Below, in pieces: positions 45,519 through 58,642 of a stretch of DNA of 64,000 bases. The DNA is from Paragorgia papillata (lineage: Eukaryota > Cnidaria > Anthozoa > Scleralcyonacea > Coralliidae). A program made the position numbers and the translations under genes. Each line of letters opens with the position of its first letter. Position 1 is the first letter of the stretch. The stretch is taken from positions 1,328,001 to 1,392,000 of the forward strand of contig JAWNZC010000469.1 in assembly GCA_035771165.1 (NCBI GenBank), given 5' to 3'. A model generated the notes under the pieces. It saw only the letters and a list, made by a program, of their open reading frames with translations, was not told the origin of the DNA and did not search any database.

Positions 45519-45845
45519 ATGAAAACCGTAACCAGATATACTACGCCTGTCATGTATATCCCCTCCCCAATCTGAATCACAGTATCCGATAAGTCTTAAA
45601 GAATTTCTGATTTTCTAAAACCTAAGTTTTGTTCTACTGTCCCTTTCAAGTACCTTATAGGACACGTTTTGCTGCATTCAGATGGGTTATAGTGGGTTTG
45701 GACATGTTTTGTGAAAGCTTTGTAACGATGTAGCATAGATCAGGTCTAGTACCTTTGCAATAACTTTTCAATATATTGCCTTTGGTTCATTTCTATCACA
45801 CCTTCCAAACATTTGAATTCTGTACCTAAAAACCATGACAGTGTT
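45519..45845 (-). mobile_element. copia RT-RNase H connector fragment
   Basis: Matches 241-562 with one base deleted near 45,600. It ends abruptly at 45,845, where sequence like the upstream region of the TRIM-TLDc genes begins. Confidence 0.85.
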
Positions 45846-46123
45846 GGTTGCAAACCATGACAGTACATGCGTATTAAACAGTACCTAGCAACGCGATTAG
45901 GTACAAAAGCTTTCTTTTTATCTTAATTTAACGTGTAAAGCAAGGCGATATAACACAAGCGGTTTTATTTACATGTGCGTTTACATTTAAAGATGCATTC
46001 AACGATGTGATTTATTCCTGCATTTCATTATGTTAAACACCGCAATATAACTGGTCTCACAATACCTGGGGGTATTAAACGAACGAACAAACGAATTAAA
46101 TCATATTACATCATGGTGACATA

Positions 46124-46306
46124 TAGACCACTTTCATAATAGCGACTAATTTGAATATTCTTTTATGTGCATCTTAATAAGCCTTTCTGTCCTCGTTTGT
46201 GAGTCTGCAATTCAAAAGAATCTTTGCTTCATAACGAGGCCAGAAAGGCTCATTAAGATGCACATAAAAGAATATTTAAACTGGTGGCCATTATGAAAGT
46301 GGTCTA
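46124..46306. mobile_element. palindromic TAGACC MITE, type 1, second copy
   Basis: 183 bp, same as 16,762-16,942 and at the same place relative to the microsatellite, so it was copied with it. Confidence 0.88.
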
Positions 46307-46339
46307 TGAAAAGTATTTTACTGTTATTATGTTTTGGAT

Positions 46340-47030
46340 GTTCATCATCGTCATACCATCATCACAACCACTACCACCATCATCATCACCACTACCATCA
46401 TCACCACTACCATCATCACCACTACCATCATCACCACCACTACCATCATCACCACTACCATCATCACAACCACTACCATCATCACAACCACTACCATCAT
46501 CACAACCACTACCATCATCACCACTACCATCATCATCACCACTACCATCATCACAACCACTACCATCATCACAACCACTACCATCATCACAACCACTACC
46601 ATCATCACAACCACTACCATCATCACAACCACTACCATCATCACAGCCACTACCATCATCACAACCACTACCATCATCACAGCCACTACCACCATCACAA
46701 CCACTACCACCATCACAACCACTACCATCATCACAGCCACTACCAACATCACAACCACTACCATCATCACAACCACTACCATCATCACAACCACTACCAC
46801 CATCACAACCACTACCATCATCACAGCCACTACCATCATCACCACTAGCATCATCACTACTACCATCATCACAACCACTACCAGCATCATCACCACTACC
46901 ATCACAACCAATACCATCATCATTATCACCACCATCATCACCACTACCATCATCATTATCACCACCACCCACCACTACTATTACCACCTCTACCACCATA
47001 CCACCTCTACCACCACCACCATACTGGTAT
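46340..47030. repeat. CATCATCACAACCACTAC microsatellite
   Basis: About 690 bp, equivalent to 16,976-17,672. Open frames in several phases are not genes. Confidence 0.95.
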
Positions 47031-47073
47031 GCATGTGGTGCAGGCCAGGGCGAATTCCTCCAATGAAATAATA

Positions 47074-47086
47074 TTAGGCTATATAA
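47074..47086 (+). promoter_or_regulatory. possible TATA element of TRIM-TLDc genes
   Basis: GGCTATATAAGAA, about 220 bases before the ATG, shared by the upstream regions of copies 1, 4 and 5. Weak evidence. Confidence 0.25.
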
Positions 47087-47301
47087 GAATATGGAAATAT
47101 ACACCGGAATACCAATCACAGCAGGATATTACATAGTTTACCGTGAAATAAGGAATCATATTACCATTTACTGAGAATTAACTATTGTGAAACCGAAAGA
47201 AAGATTTCCAAGACCTGAAGTGAGTTAAACGATTTCCAGTTTCGTTTGCTGATTAAGTTTACAAGAAACTACTACACTTTTTGAAGAAAACGTTGTCTAC
47301 A

Positions 47302-50300
47302 ATGGCTACTTCTCCAACCGACGCCGTTCCAGTTGATGAACGTTAACTAGAATCCTTACTCACATGTTCCATTTGCTTAGAAACTTTAATTAAACGAACC
47401 TCGAACATTGCCTTGCATTCACTCGTTTTGCAAAATCTGTTTAGAGAAGTTTGTAAAACGCCATCGTGAGGAAGCAGCTGGTAAAGAGATTGAAGTATTC
47501 AACTGTCCGACATGTCGGTCAGAATTTAATCTGAAACCAAAAGATGAAGTAGCAGGAATGGCGAGCAGTCATTTTATCCGAAATATGTTAGGACGTCATG
47601 GCGATTCAACGACGAGCATAGGTTTCTAAATGTTCTCGTTGCCAACAGCCAGCCGTTGGTCGATGTACAACTTGTGAGGTGTTCATGCATGAACACCTCA
47701 CAAGTTGTACATCGACCAACGGCTGGCTCTTTTCACACATGTGTGAAAAATGTTTCGAAGCTCATGAAACTTGGTACAGACAAAGCAAGAAGAAACACGC
47801 CGTGCTATCAATAAACGAGTTGAGTCAACCTGAGAACCAAGCCAAAATCAGAGCAAAACTTCACTGCAAGAAACATGAGAACAAGACCCTTAAGTTCTAT
47901 TGCGATACATGTAAAGAACTCGTCTGCAGATATTGCATGGAGGTTCAACATGTCCGTCCAGATCATTTATGTTTGCCACTAGTAGACGTAGCTGAGAAGC
48001 AAAGAGAAGTATTAGCATCGTGATGTACAATCTTAGAAGAAAGTCTGAAGGAAGGCAACGACACATTATAGAGTTGATATCAAATGCCAAACAAGAAAGA
48101 CATCACTCGGCAGAAGGAAGAAGTTTTAAAAATCTTTACCCAAAAGCTAGAAGAGAAAGCGAAACTAATGATGAATGAAGTGGAGAAGAAATACAAAGAA
48201 ACTCACGAACCACTTGTGGAACAAGAAACCGAAGTGAAACGTCACGTGGATAAAGTAAAAGGTTCTTTCAATCTAGCCAAGAACCTTCTTGAGAAAGGCA
48301 ACGATGAAGAAATCCTTTCGTCGCAAAAGATGATTGAAGAGAATATAGAAAGAATAAAACAAGAGCGACCACGGAATATGAAACCTGTTCATGATGGCAA
48401 CATTGAATATCAAAGCATCCCAATCAACGACAATGATGTTACGACGTTCTTGGATAAACTGGTTCGGGGAAAAGTTGGTAAGATTATAAAACTAAAAGGA
48501 AAGAAAAATTAACTAAAGGTAGATGGTACAGGTAGTTGATTGAACCCCAGATAAAACCTTCACAAGGTCTGAGGTATTTCTCTAGGTGTTAGCTGCGCTC
48601 CTAGCCTAGTATATATAGCTGCGTCCAAACTACATCATTGAATATAAACAGTAGAGTCTGCACGCAAAGCTAATTATTAACGCTTTGTTTATTAACGCTT
48701 CGCCTCGGAGATTGTGTCTGCGAGTTCGCTGGTTCATCGCTCGCTCACGCAGAGTCCATAGTATAAAGTGACATTTTTTACGCGACATTTTTTAACGCGA
48801 CGTTTTCGATGAAGAGTTTATGACGTCACTAAACAGGGTACCGCCCTTTAGCACTGAAATTGGCCAGCTCAGGCAGGAATGAGGAATGGGTTAATCATAT
48901 GTAATTTTCTTTCTTATCTACATGTCGTCCTGCAGCGGTTCCTTGTGAATTATGTAATACCTCAATTATTTTGAATGGTCATTTTGAATATGGCAAACAA
49001 ATGGAAAAGTGGTTGGGTGATCAATTTCAATGGCGTCTTTGCTATCGAGCTGGCAGAGATGGATGGAGTGCACAAGATTTTCACAGATGTTGTGACAATA
49101 AGGGACGTACAGTGACTTTAGTGAAAGTCGGAGATTATATTTGTGGTGGATATACAGACCAGAACTGGGCAGGTATATTCTTAACTTCAAAATTGTTCAA
49201 AAATGTTTCCATACTATAAAACACATACATAGTCTGTCATAGAAAATCTTTATCATCACTTTCTATGGAATTAGTCAGCACAGCTGCACCCAAGCATCAG
49301 GCTTTTGCATGTAGCCAGGGTTTCAAAACTGACCATCAAAATGACCATTTAAAACTGACCATTTAAATTTGGTGCACAAGGCCATGAAAATTTTTTGGCA
49401 GACGTAGTTGTAAGAACCAATCATCATATCTGCATGTCTTGCCAAAAATAAGTAACAAAACTTGTACAATAGTTAAACAAGACACCTGGGTCAGGTATTC
49501 ACTCGGGCTACTGGAAAAATGTGGAGGTCTCTATAACGCATCTTCATACAACATGAATCCTGATTCCATGTGCATGTTTGCTTTAGAGCATGTTGGGAAG
49601 GCTCTTCGACTCTGCAGCACTGCCGGTACTGTAGCCTGTAGGTGAATGTCAGTCGCTGTAATTTCTCCACAGATTTTGGTACCATCAGCATATAATACAC
49701 ACTTGGCTCCATATATGGGAGGTATTGCACAATTTTGCAATTTTGTGTGGCGAAAAAAAATAAAAATAAATGGAGCCGAAACCTAGACTCGTTCTACCAC
49801 AGTAGCCTGAGTAAAAAACAACAGCTGACAGAAATCAAGAAACATCAGAAAGGGAAAAACCTTTGTTGTTGTTGTTGTTGTTTGAAGATGATATTTTGCT
49901 GAGGTTGTTCATGCTAAAAGTCGCTGTCCAAACATTTTTAAAAGTGTCCATCTGTAGGACTGCTGCATGGGTAAAAGCATGCCAAGCACCCAAGCCTTAA
50001 TACACAAGCTACCAAGGCTATCCTGGATTAAGATTTTATCTCTGTGGAGGTGTCTGATGTTAAGTATTCTACATTTTCAAAAATGAAATATGTTTATAGT
50101 CTGTTGGCAGATAAAATACATCCAATTCCCTTTTTACATCAAACCTAATGGATACCTGAGGCAGCCAAAATAGCACCTTTATTGTTTCACTCTGGCTAAT
50201 ACCAGATGATTTTACTCATCAAAAGAACAACCCTCAGACATCCTAGGCAGCAATGGGTTAACAGCATAGGTTGCAGCACAAGATTAAAAAAGTCATCAAA

Positions 50301-51400
50301 ATATTTTCATTTATAGACCAAAATATTGATATTTTTGTAAAAATGAAAAATGCAGTGACTTCCTGATAGTTTAGTATTCAAGTTTGAATCAGGACCACAC
50401 ATGATAATTTAGAAAAAATATTAAATTTGCACAGTCAATATGAAAATACCTTCCCACTTCCACTTCTGTAGTTGGTTGTGTATTACTGTATTTCTGTAGC
50501 TGCTACTGAAGCATGAGGAAAGTCTAGTGATAAAAGTCACCAATTCTTGATGTATATTCGTCTGTTGGTATCAATTTGGGATAAATATCCATTGTATTAT
50601 GAATAAATGCCATTTAAAGCTAAATTATACTATTATATGTACAGTTTTCAACAAAAAATGCTCTCGTGCTTTGGTACCGGCTACAGAAATACAGTAAAAC
50701 GCAACAAACTACAGCAGAAGAAGTGGGAAGGTATTTCCATTTTGACTATAACAATAAAATAATTTAGAGTAGTGAAAGAAATAATTATAATAGTATATTT
50801 AATTGTAATTACAGCATATTAGTATATTTAGTAGTAAATATACACTTTAAACAAATGATACCTTACTTTAGTTTTTAGAAGTTGAATTTTGTTTCTATAT
50901 TTCTGTATTTTATATCAAACATGTAGAAAATTATAATGTTCTGCTAAAACTGTACATTCAAGAGAATTCAATGACAGAACTGTTTTAAAAATTTTCTTTG
51001 TTTTGGTTTAAAATATTTTTTAAAGTCAATGATGAAGTAAAGGAAAATATGATGAACACATGGAGTAAATGTTTTACATTTTATTTCAGGTCAAGGTTGG
51101 AAGGAGTCCAACTCCTCGTTTTTGTTTTCGTTAAAAAATAAAGACGACATACCTGCATTCAAATGCGACATTCACGACGAGCAATATGCAATCTTCAGCT
51201 ATCCTAACGACGGACCAACCTTTGGTGATGGTTATGATTTCTACATCAGTGATAACTCCAATCACAATGAAGGATCAGGCTCCTACCTTGGCTCCTCATA
51301 TCAATTACCCCCAGGATACCAACCTGGCTCTGCACAAACCAAATCTCTTCTGGCTGGAAGTTTCTACTTTACTCCAACTGAAATAGAAGTATTTTACTGA
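47302..51400 (+). pseudogene. TRIM-TLDc copy 4, inactivated
   Basis: Exon 1 47,302-48,477, exon 2 48,936-49,172, exon 3 51,090-51,400. The first exon stops at codon 15 (insertion giving TAA), has indels inside the RING, a base insertion near 47,592, a TAG before B-box 1, the B-box 1 palindrome (47,647-47,728) and a TGA and deletion in the coiled coil near 48,022-48,085. Exons 2 and 3 are open and would encode a complete TLDc domain (one substitution, YICGGYTD). The usual exon 2 acceptor is lost (CTAC), with CTGCAG as an in-frame alternative. Confidence 0.85.
47647..47728. repeat. perfect 82-bp palindrome in B-box 1 of copy 4
   Basis: Two 41-base arms, same centre (CATG|CATG) as in copy 2. 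It adds 18 codons in frame between the FM and CEKCFE of B-box 1. Confidence 0.95.
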
Positions 51401-51900
51401 GTAATACCGCTTATAACACATTACCCAGACTGCAGAGTTGGGCACTTTTCGACGAGATCTCGGGTGCGCAAAATCGACCAAATCCAAGTGCGGGTGCGCA
51501 AAATAGCTTGAGGAGCGCCCCCAGGTGCGGGCTAAGTGCGCAATGTGCACGCTAATATGAAGTATTTCGAAAATAAAACATGAGCAGCCGCTGGCCCGCT
51601 GATCTGTATACATTATGCGAAAATTGCAAATTCCCAACGTGTGATCGAAAAAGCGTAAAGAATTGTTTAACGTTGGATTTATTACAGTTTTACTTATTCG
51701 GGATCATTTTATTATAACTCATTGCTTGAAATTTCTTTGGAGGCATTGAATTTGAACGTTTTAAGCAGACCGGAATGGTCCCATATCATGTCCTAAAACT
51801 ATGGAAGAAATAGCCCGCCTGTACACAGAAGGAGATAAGAAACGTGGTATACCAAGGCATCGGTTGGCTTTATTTACTGATGAGTAAATGCTTTATTTAC

Positions 51901-52125
51901 TCACTCCACCTCCCCGTCTGATGGACTTCGCGGGGTTTTATGTTCTGTGACGTATTATCCTTTGTATTGCAGCAGCCAATCGCAATGCATTTGTTTCACT
52001 TTTCGGGCTTCCTTGCATACATAATTAGTTCTCAAAAACTAAAACCTTCACTCTGATTGGTTAAAGGATAATACGTCACAGAACATGAAACCCCGTGAAG
52101 TCCATCAGACGGGGAGGTGGAGTGA
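51901..52125. mobile_element. MITE with TCACTCCACCTCCCC ends
   Basis: 225 bp with about 60-base inverted arms sharing GACGTATTATCCTTT, nested in the hAT-like element. Confidence 0.88.
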
Positions 52126-52300
52126 GCGAACACCATACCGTCTGATAATCAGGCTACCAGAAGACATGATGTCAGTAAAGGCATTGACAGGCTGAGAACG
52201 GAGACTCCGAGATGTCCCCATGTGATTAAAGCTGATAACTAGAGTACTGCTGTCGTTTTTTCGTAGCTGTACATTGTATTTGTAGATAATAGGCTATATA

Positions 52301-52404
52301 TATATATGTGTATGTATATAGATGTTGGCAGTTTTGATCGCTACTTGGCAGTTTTGATCGCTAGTAGCGATCAAAACTGCCAACATCTATATATACACAT
52401 ATAC
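52301..52404. repeat. inverted repeat around GGCAGTTTTGATCGCTA
   Basis: Arms of about 40 bases, with an extra direct copy of TTGGCAGTTTTGATCGCTA between them. Inside the hAT-like element. Confidence 0.85.
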
Positions 52405-52692
52405 AACATCAAATAACTGCAATGTGATTTATGAATTATGTGTACAATGTATGTGTACACAGTACAATGTATGCACACTTAAAGAATTGTAAACGATATG
52501 CATTTAAATTAATTTAATAATACATTGCATGGTTGGGATATAGCACAACAACTAAACAACGACTGTCGTCTTACTCGCTTGTAGCCGTAGGTTCGCGAGT
52601 AATGACGAGAATTATTACGTAATACATTTCAGGTGCGCCAAAAAGTCTTTCAATTTATCTCGGGTGCGCCGCTGCCCAACTCTGCAGTCTGG

Positions 52693-55680
52693 CACATTAC
52701 CCACGCTCATATCAAAATCCAATCGAAAATGTCAAAAAGGGATCTCCGACTATTTGAACAAGTTGGCATCAAAATGTTGTCAACGTCTTCGTCTATTTTG
52801 AAAATGCCTTGTAAGAAATTTAAAAATAATTTACTTTTCAAAGTAAATACAAGCTAATTTCACCACGAGTCGCGCCATCTTGAATAATGACGTCAAATGA
52901 CGTCAAACTAAATAGTAGCATGACTGTCAATGACTGCTAGATCTGATTGTTTTAATGTTTTTGGGTTTTTTAAAAAATTTATCTAAAACTAAAAGTATGG
53001 AACATCAAAATTTGACGTGACTTGATAGGAAAAAGTTATAAAAAATTACATCTTTCCTTTCTAAAACATTTTGCGGTGTAGATTTGTGTTTTATTCTTTA
53101 GTTCTTTCCTCAGTCCTTGGTGTTACTCTTTAGTATTGAAAAGTATTAGTTCAAAGTTCTTAGGAGCGAAGAAATATTTCTTCTAGAAAGTTCTGAAATT
53201 CTAATTTGGATTAAGTTTGCACTTTTTACGGTAAATCTAATTTTTCTCCGAATGGCAGATACAGACACGCTGCGAATGTAGAAAAACCAACTTTTCAATT
53301 ATCAGCACTGACACTAGAGCTATGCAAGGAACTAGAAGGAAGCACAAATCTACACTGGAAAACTTTTTAGAGGAAAAAAAGTTAACTTTCACACCTTTCA
53401 CTTAACCATTTTTACGCGCCATTCGACTCTCAAGTCTTACGTATTTTACTCTGGGCTAACGCCAGACGATTTTACTCCTCACTGGGAATATCCACCGACG
53501 AAAAAGAGTTGAATAAAACACGAAAACAACCAGGCAAGAAATTGATTTACTGACCTCACAGTGACATTGTGACAATACTAATCCTAACCCTCTAATCCTA
53601 ATTCTCTAATCTTAGATCAGTTTTAAATCAAAAGGTCATTATGCTTCTTATTATGAGAAAAAGTCAGTCTGAAGCCATCGAAATATAATCTTTTTCAACA
53701 ATCACGTCTAGTAGTCATGCTGCTCTTCGCTTGCAGCCATTTCACGTCATCATTCAAGATGGTAAAATGATAAAATTCAACGCATTTTCAAGATAGACGA
53801 CATTGCCAACATTTTCATGTCTACTTGTTCAAACAGTCGGGGGATTATTTTAAAAAGTTGGAATACAGCTGAAATATACTCACGAAGCAGGTCTAACCGT
53901 TCTGAGCGAAGATTCTTCTTCAGAGAGAGAGAGAGAGAGAGGGGGGGAGGGGGGGGGGGGGGCTGTGTGGAGAGAAAGAAATAGTGTAGTGAAATTTAAA
54001 AGAATATTGTTTAGACGTTTATTTCAGTACAAATTTCTTTTTGACGAAGGACCTACGCTTAAAACGTTAGTCCTCCTTAATGAGTATTTCAATTCAGCAG
54101 TACACCAACCTTTTAAACATTTTCGATTTGTATTTCTAGTTTTCTACATTGCCTATAAGACCCTCTATATTCTAAACTTGCTATTCCTTGTGTTGGAGCC
54201 GAAGAGATCTCTGCGAAGCAGACTAAGCAGAACCTATAAAGCCTCTTTTCCAGTCATGACAGAAACTGACTCGCAGCTCAATGCGAGTACTTACATCTAA
54301 TTAAAACTAACTCACAGTGCTTGTTTTTCACTCTGACTTATTTTTAATTAGATGCAAGTACTCGCTGCGAGCTGCAAGCCAGTTTCTGCGATGACTGGAA
54401 AACAGGCTTAATAAAACGAAAAGATGGCAAGCTGACGAGATTTTAAAAACGAAAAACTGATGTTTCGAGCAGAGCCTTTTATGACAGTAACGAATAACTG
54501 ATGTCAGTTCGAGTGGTACCCTTTACCAGTTTTCTTAAGTAAACTCTGATGCAGGGCTGCACTCGAAACGTCAGTATTTCGTTTCTGAAATCTCGGCAGT
54601 TTGCTACCTTTTCACTTTACTATTATCCAAAACACTACGTACGCAGCACTCAATTGTTTACGCTTATAAAGAACCTAGGTCATGTCGTTGAACAAAATCT
54701 TATCCCAACAAACCCTAAAACGTTGTCTTATAACCCTTACTCTATATAATCCCAGTTCTAACTCTTACAGAGTAAAGAAAAACAAAAAGAAAAGAAAAAG
54801 GAAGTTTAACAAAAATTTAAAACAGTGCAACAGCACACAGAAAACATCACAAACTAAAGCTCTTAGGAGCGGATCTAGAAATTTCAAAAGGAGAGCACCA
54901 ACTGAAAAATATCGCGAACGGAAAACGCGATTCCTCCAGAAGCCTTTTGGAAAATTATTTGACTTTAACTGAAGTCTGTTAAGAGGCATTTCTCGCAGTT
55001 TGTTATATGTTTTTACGAAGTTGAAAAACAACATTTTAACGGCTTATTTTTAAACACGTTTGTGTTTCTTTCAACTTCAAAAGTTAGGTAGATTTTGTTG
55101 TGTTTTACTTAATCTTTAAAGTAAAATATCAACTGTTACTACTTAAACATACTTAGTTATTTAGCAGTGTAAAGCAAAAAAGTAACATGCAATTAACAAC
55201 ATACATTGAAGAAACAACCTCAGCTACTGTAGCCTAGTTTATTTTATAATAAATGTTGGTGCCTGAGAAAGAAGTTCAGTGGCCAAGTGCCTTGGAAATT
55301 AAGGCTTTATTATAAAGGTCTTTCTTAAATCAAAATAATATTTTAATATTTACTGATTAACAAACGCTGATAAATATGCAATGACAGGAGTGCAATAACT
55401 TCTTAAGAAGTTCAGAAATACAGAATGATAATTTTTAATATGATTAGCTATATAGTAATTTGAAAAATATTTACTCACATGATTATTGACAATATTCCTT
55501 TGTGATGATTAATATTAGAAAACAAGAATTACTTATAGGAATATTAAATCATGAACTGTGCAAGCATTGTTGCTCTTGTAAATAATTAAATTTTAACTTG
55601 TAGTTCTTAATTGTATATTAAATAGAGTTTTTGATTTAATAACATTATAAGATTTAGTATACCAATAAAGTATGTCAATA
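52693..55680 (+). repeat. 3' flank block of TRIM-TLDc gene, copy 4
   Basis: Same block as 9,661-12,779 in inverted orientation. It shares with block 1 a segment around 55,160-55,330 (AAGTTCAGTGGCCAAGTGCC) that the other blocks lack. Confidence 0.8.
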
Positions 55681-55779
55681 AATGATGATGGTAATGGTGG
55701 TGGTAATAGTGGTGGTAATGATGGTGGTGGTGGTGGTGGTAATGGTGGTTTTATGGTCGCAATAGTGGTGGTGGTAATT
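55681..55779. repeat. GGT/GGTAAT microsatellite
   Basis: Short complement of the CCACCA repeats, between copies 4 and 5. Confidence 0.9.
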
Positions 55780-56523
55780 AAGTCTGGTTTCCATATAGTT
55801 GTAATTGTTGTAATTGAGTCGCCGATGCGACAACAGTTAATGGAAACATCAATCGCCGACAGTCGGTGATTTTTTGCTAGATTTTTGCAACGTAAAACAC
55901 AAAATTATTTACAAAAACCGGCCAAATTCCTCCAACAAAACCTGGATTTTGTTAAAGATGTCTAGCAAATGACTAAGTTGAAGACTTGAGTGACAAATTC
56001 TGAACTCAACGTTCGCAAATGTCCTTAACGTTCACGAAACATGAGACCCAAACGGCAAAGTTACTGAACTGGCAAATACAGTCGTTGGCACCTAAGCGTG
56101 TACACCGCCCGTCAAAACATGTTTTATATCAAGGTCAAAGTTAAATGTTTTCCTTGTAAACGTATTAGGTTTTCATTCGTGAATGTGCCCTTAGCCAATC
56201 ACGTCTCGCCAATCCCACGGTGTTGATTTCAAAACAGTTAACTTTGTCTTAAATTTAGAACATGTTTTGACGGGCGGTGTACACGATTAGGTGCCAACGA
56301 CTGTAATGCTTGCTATATTGTTATATATATACTGTAGGAGTGATCACAAATGAAGTTTTAGTCATCCAGTTTTTGAATACTATATTTAGCTCATTTGAAC
56401 ATAAAAACCGAGAAGTCCTGAGTCCGAGCGAATGAAAACACGACTGTCGTGAAATATCGCAAACAATCGCCGATCAATCCTCGACTGAATTACAATAATT
56501 ACGACTATATGGAAACCAGGCTT
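55780..56523. mobile_element. element with AAGYCTGGTTTCCATATAG inverted ends
   Basis: 744 bp, inverted ends of about 45 bases with mismatches; lies inside a GGT microsatellite. Carries a nested MITE. A truncated copy is at 28,509-28,830. Confidence 0.8.
56079..56303. mobile_element. mariner-type MITE, TA target duplication
   Basis: 225 bp, ends CAGTCGTTGGCACCTAA inverted, flanked by TA. The empty site CTGGTAAATAATACTTGC is visible (as complement) at 28,748-28,765. Confidence 0.92.
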
Positions 56524-56715
56524 TATGGTGGTAGTGGTGGTAATAGTAGTGGTGGGTGGTGGTGGTGGTGATAATGATGATGGTAGTGGTGGGCGGTGGT
56601 GGTGGTGATAATGATGATGGTGGTGATAATGATGGTAGCGATGATGATTGATGATGGTGCATGGTGATAATGATGATGGTAGTGGTGGTGATGATAGTGG
56701 TGTTGGTGATAATAT
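56524..56715. repeat. GGT/GAT microsatellite
   Basis: Complement of the repeat at 28,325-28,508. Confidence 0.9.
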
Positions 56716-58061
56716 AATGATAACATCCTAAACGCAATAACAGTAAAATACTTTTCGTGTGCCACCATGATGTAATATGATTTAATTTGTTCGTCTATTA
56801 CCGGTTATATTGCGGTGTTTAACATCATGAAATGCAGGAATAAATCACATCGTTGAATACATCTTTAAATGTAATCGCACATGGAAATAAAACCGCTTGT
56901 TATATCGCCTTGCTTTACACGTTAAATTAAGATAAAAAGAAAGCTTTTGCACCTAATCGCGTTGCTAGGTACTGTTTAATACGCATGTACTGGTACAGGT
57001 GTATGCATGTGGTGCAGGCCAGGGCGAACTCCTCCAATGAAATAATATTAGGCTATATAAGAATATGGAAATATACACCGGAATACCAATCACAGCAGGA
57101 TATTACATAGTTTACCGTGAAATAAGGAATCATATTGTGAAACCGAAAGACCTGAAGTGAGTCAAACGATTTCGAGTTTCTCTTGCCGATTAAGTTTACA
57201 AGAAACTACTACACTTTTTGAAGAAAACGTTGTCTACAATGGCTACTTCTTCAACCGACGCCGTTCCAATTGATGAACCAGAACAACGAGCAATTAAGGA
57301 GAAGTTAGCATCGTGTTGTACAATCTTAGAAAAAAGTCTGAAGGAAGGCAACGACACATTAGAGTTGATATCAAATGCCAAACAGTCTCTGGAAGACAAT
57401 GCAAAGAAAACAAAGAACATCACTCGGCAGAAAGAAGAAGTTTTAAAAATGTTAACCCAAAAGCTGCAAGAGAAAGCCAAACAGATGATGAAGGAAGTGG
57501 ACAAGAAATACAAAGAAACTCACGAACCACTTGTGGAACAAGAAACCGAAGTGAAACGTCACGTGGATAAAGTAAAAGGTTCTTTCAATCTAGCCAAGAA
57601 CCTTCTTGACAAAGGCAACGATGAAGAAATCCTTTCGTCGCAAAAGATGATTGAAGAGAATATAGAAAGAATGAAACAAGAGCGACCATGGAGTATGAAA
57701 CCTGTTCATGATGGCAACATTGAATATCAAAGCACCCCAATCAACGACAATGATGTTACGACGTTCTTGGATAAACTGTTTCGGGGAAAAGTTGGTAAGA
57801 TTATAAAACTAAAAAGAAAGAAAAATTAACTAAAGGTAGATGGTACAGGTAGTTGATTGAACCCCAGATAAAACCTTCACAAGGTCTGAGGTATTTCTCT
57901 AGGTGTTAGCTGCGCTCCTAGCCTAGTATATATAGCTGCGTCCAAACTACATCATCGAATATAAACAGTAGAGTCTGCACGCAAGGCTAATTATTAACGC
58001 TTTGTTTATTAACGCTTCGCCTCGGAGATTGTGTCTGCGAGTAGCGAGGTTCATCGTATAG

Positions 58062-58223
58062 AGCGTTTTCATCTGACGTCACGGCGAGCATATTGGTGTA
58101 CCAAAACAATGAAATGGCGGCCATATTGGTGTACGGTATGTGAATTAGCTCTTTCTTATTAAAATATTTCGTATTGTTTCACCACACCCATGGGGCCACC
58201 GATCACCTGATTGAAAACGCTTT
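58062..58223. mobile_element. MITE family B, uninterrupted copy
   Basis: About 162 bp, ends GAGCGTTTTCATCTGACGTC / inverted GATTGAAAACGCTT, flanked by TATA. It lies in intron 1 of copy 5. Confidence 0.82.
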
Positions 58224-58642
58224 ATAAAGTGACATTTTTTACGCGCCATTTTTCAACGCGACGTTTCTGATGCAACGTTTTTGAGGCTAATAAACAGGGC
58301 ACCGCCCTTTAGTACTGTAATTGGCCAGCTCAGGCTGGAATGAGGAATGGTTTAATCATATGTAATTTACTTTCTTATCTAGCATGTCGTCCTGCAGCAG
58401 TTCCTTGTGAATTATGTAATACCTCAATTATTTTGAATGTTCATTTTGAATATGGCAAACAAATGGAAAAGTGGTTGGATGATCAGTTTCAATGGCGTCT
58501 TTGTTACCGAGCTGGTAGAGATGGATGGCGTTGGCAAGATTTTCACAGATGTTGTGACAATAAGGGACCTACAGTGACTTTAGTGAAAGTTGGCGATTAT
58601 ATTTTTTGGCGGATATACAGACCAGAACTGGGAAGGTATGTT

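Larger units (their letters stand above)
51425..52692. mobile_element. non-autonomous hAT-like element, 8-bp target duplication
   Basis: 1,268 bp, ends CCAGACTGCAGAGTTGGGC inverted at the other side, flanked by CACATTAC (51,417-51,424; 52,693-52,700). The empty site is at 60,933 in copy 5. No transposase frame. It carries a MITE and a hairpin (next entries). Confidence 0.93.

Noticed and set aside
45160..45522. Plus-strand frame over copia RNase H
   Set aside because: Antisense shadow of a clear RNase H frame.
46284..47119. Pro/Ser- and Gly/Asp-rich frames on both strands
   Set aside because: Microsatellite translation; the same happens at 16,803-17,679, 28,274-28,657 and 56,474-56,768.
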